A stretch of 64,000 nt of DNA, taken from the NCBI GenBank assembly GCA_002914805.1, contig JXTB01000321.1, positions 412,293-476,292 on the forward strand. The letters are read 5' to 3'. The stretch's first letter is position 1. Every line of letters starts with the position of its first letter. Below, piece after piece: positions 61,763-64,000 of this stretch. A program made the position numbers and the translations under genes. This DNA is from Parasponia andersonii (lineage: Eukaryota; Streptophyta; Magnoliopsida; Rosales; Cannabaceae). The notes below the pieces were generated by a model. That model worked only from the letters and a program-made list of their open reading frames with translations, searched no databases and was not told the DNA's origin.

Positions 61763-62925
61763 GTTTTCTTAATCCCATGGTTGTGTTTTTTGGGAACCTA
61801 AAAGCCAAGGAATGATTTATATCTTAAGATGTCAGCACATCTGATTTAGTTACCCGAACAACTTAGTATAGAATGGCAAGACAGTAAGAAAACCGATAAG
61901 GTCTATAATACATGACTGACGTGGTTAATATCAATTGCCTTGGAAAGGGGGAAAAAAAAAAAAAACCCCTTTTTGGGCCCTAGAAAGCTACTTTAATTTC
62001 TCATCGCGAGTAATGCTTGGTACACATGATTTACACACAGAAAACCAAATACACAAACAAGTGATTGGGAGCAATGATTGAGACAAATTTTACACAAAAT
62101 TCATATACATGGTGTGGTCTCAATTTGGAAAGACATGGGGTGAATGAAAAGTACGTTACATTATTTTGTGCAACTTTTGCATATAAATTATGTGTCCTAT
62201 CTTTGGATTGGTTTAGGGCTGTAGCCTGTATGCATATTGTTATATTAAGAAAATGTGGGAGAGCATCCTATATTTTCTTGCAGATTAGTCATTGCCAGAT
62301 CTTGATTTTTGGAGAAACAAGCAATTTCTCCTTATGAAGAATGTTCCCCGTGCATTGGGCGTTTTGGTGGCTGCCAATTTGAACCTCTATAATACAAGCT
62401 ACCAATTCGATGTTCATACCCATGGGTTGAATTCACCAGCCAATATATATAAGAACTAGTATGGTATGGCACGTGTCCCGCTAATAGTAGTAAATCCTTA
62501 GATTAAAAAAACATAATAACGAGTCGATATTAATAAATAATATATATAATCGTAATTTAGGAAGTTAAATTAAAATAAGGAATTTTTTTAATTATTTTAA
62601 AATTTACAGAAAAGACAAAAAGATGATAAATTGACTGTACTTTAAAGGCTATACTTTAAAGTAATAGCTATACTTTAAATAAAAGCTTTTATAATATACA
62701 ATAAAACAGAATAAATAATACGCTTCTTAGTCATATAATAGCATATATTGTGAGAAAAGTAACAACTTTACTTTAAAATGAAACAATGAATGCCTTTTTT
62801 TAATAAACAAAGAAATCGGTAAATTCTAACAATAAAAAAAAAAAAACAAAAGGAAACAAAACAAATAAAAAAGCAAGAATGTTAACGGATAACAGCTATA
62901 CTCCAAGAAGCTTTCATTTTTCTAA

Positions 62926-62979
<54 letters not shown>

Positions 62980-63195
62980 AAATTCCTACAGCCAATATTC
63001 AATTTCACTGTATATAAAATTTTAAATATTATTTTTTGAAGCCAACTCTTGAAAATATTTTACTAGGCATGTTTACTAATTGGTAATAAAATGAAATAGA
63101 AAAGAATATGGTTTAAAGAGGAAGGAGAAGAATAAAAATTGAGTCTATCTTTTTTAAAATTTTATTATGCGAAGGATTCCAAAAATGGTTGAATT
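61763..63195. other. intergenic stretch downstream of NUP155
   Basis: No supported gene. A 90-codon frame at 62065-62337 has no domain or splice features. A TA microsatellite lies at 62931-62972, without adjoining MITE ends. The remainder is AT-rich. Confidence 0.35.
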
Positions 63196-63350
63196 GTAAA
63201 AAAAATACCATGAAATATGAGTTTGTAATTTAAATTTTGAAAGTTGGATTCTGTAAAATAATACTATAAGATTAAGAAATTCTGAAAATTAATACATTGG
63301 ACTGAGTTTTTGACCAATTTTAATAATGAAAAAATAGTAATATTTTAGGT
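63196..63350. mobile_element. single arm of the foldback MITE family seen at 1783-2130
   Basis: The blocks GTAATTTAAATTTTGAAAG, GATTCTGTAAAATAATAC, AAATTCTGAAAATTAATAC and GAGTTTTTGACCAATTTTA occur in the same order as in the arms at 1783-2130. No pairing arm is found further right, so this copy is partial. Confidence 0.55.
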
Positions 63351-64000
63351 TAAAACTAAACTTTTCTAAAATAGTATGTTCTAAATAGTTTGGGCTCTAA
63401 ATAAATAATTTTTTTTTGAAGTTGTTTGATTGGAATATTAAATGTCAACTCCCTCCAAAAAATTAAAATTAAATATCAACATTAGATAAAGGTGAATGTG
63501 GTTATCAATTACACCGAACTTCCTTTCAAGCATAATATATACATTTTCTGTGGAACTTTGATGGATAATGGTTGCCTCTAAATAAACCAAATCTTATTTG
63601 CTTTACACATTGATTATTAAAGGAGAAGAAGAGGGGAGAGAACTGAGAAAAGAGAAATGTCTGTAGGTCACTTTTTTTTTTAATGATTAATAAACATAGA
63701 AAAGGTCTACGGATATGAAAATCCTATAGAGCAAATTTAATTATAAATTAAAAGAAGGGCTCGGCCTACGTTACAAGTTATATTGGTGTCCTATATCTTA
63801 ATACTTCTATTCCTTTTCAAATTTCCTTTTTTTTTTCTTTAATACTTTGGAGGTTTGTTAAGAATAATATTCAAAGGAAAGCAAGGACAAAAAAAAAAGA
63901 GTAAAATTGGCTTTTTTTTTGGGGATTTTTGAGCCAATTTTACTTTTAAGTGTCTCATAAATAGTAAGTTAGTTTTTTTTATTATTATTAAAAGGAAGGG
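63351..64000. other. right edge of the window
   Basis: AT-rich sequence with several T-tracts. I see no gene, RNA or complete repeat in it. Confidence 0.35.

Noticed and set aside
62065-62337. 90-codon open frame downstream of NUP155
   Set aside because: No domain or conserved pattern and no promoter; most likely chance.

Overview
The window is nuclear DNA of a flowering plant, most likely a eudicot of the rosid type. The evidence is AT-rich intergenic DNA, short GT-AG introns, plant-only gene families (an E-class pentatricopeptide repeat protein, a plant-type LPXC) and the usual plant mixture of LTR elements, MITEs, LINE and SINE remnants. Species cannot be named from the sequence. There is no rRNA, CRISPR array or bacterial-style operon, and I could not support a tRNA gene.

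Five protein-coding genes can be modelled exon by exon, and every junction keeps the reading frame. (1) A five-exon membrane RING-H2 E3 ubiquitin ligase lies at 5004-8619 (+, 361 aa). (2) A seven-exon LPXC lies at 22370-28795 (-, 314 aa); it encodes the zinc deacetylase of the plant mitochondrial lipid A-like pathway. (3) An intronless E-class PPR protein like Arabidopsis At2g33680 lies at 29103-31259 (+). (4) A 13-exon SRP68 lies at 35299-43083 (+, 601 aa), the signal recognition particle subunit. (5) A 13-exon NUP155 lies at 51176-61685 (+, 1486 aa), a nuclear pore scaffold protein. They are unrelated housekeeping genes, each with its own job. The one arrangement suggesting shared control is the head-to-head LPXC/PPR pair, whose start codons are about 310 bp apart around a perfect palindrome.

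The gaps between genes are repeat-rich. 1-4780 holds foldback-type MITEs and degenerate tandem repeats. 9-11 kb holds a local duplication and a Mutator-type MITE nested in another repeat. 11771-21619 is a nested stack: an old solo LTR is split by a decayed Ty3/gypsy element, whose 3' LTR is in turn split by a MITE lying in a TA microsatellite. 31.3-35.3 kb carries a SINE, a second TA-nested MITE and several other DNA-element remnants. 43.1-51.2 kb has a probable LTR remnant, a TauE/SafE gene fragment, an orphan promoter-like island and a further MITE. The introns of LPXC, SRP68, NUP155 and the RING gene carry SINE, LINE-tail, MITE and hAT-like insertions.

I found no unknown multi-gene system. 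The most unusual items are the layered nesting with target-site duplications at two levels, the TA-microsatellite MITE family in three copies, a probable GC-AG intron in LPXC, and the palindrome in the divergent promoter.
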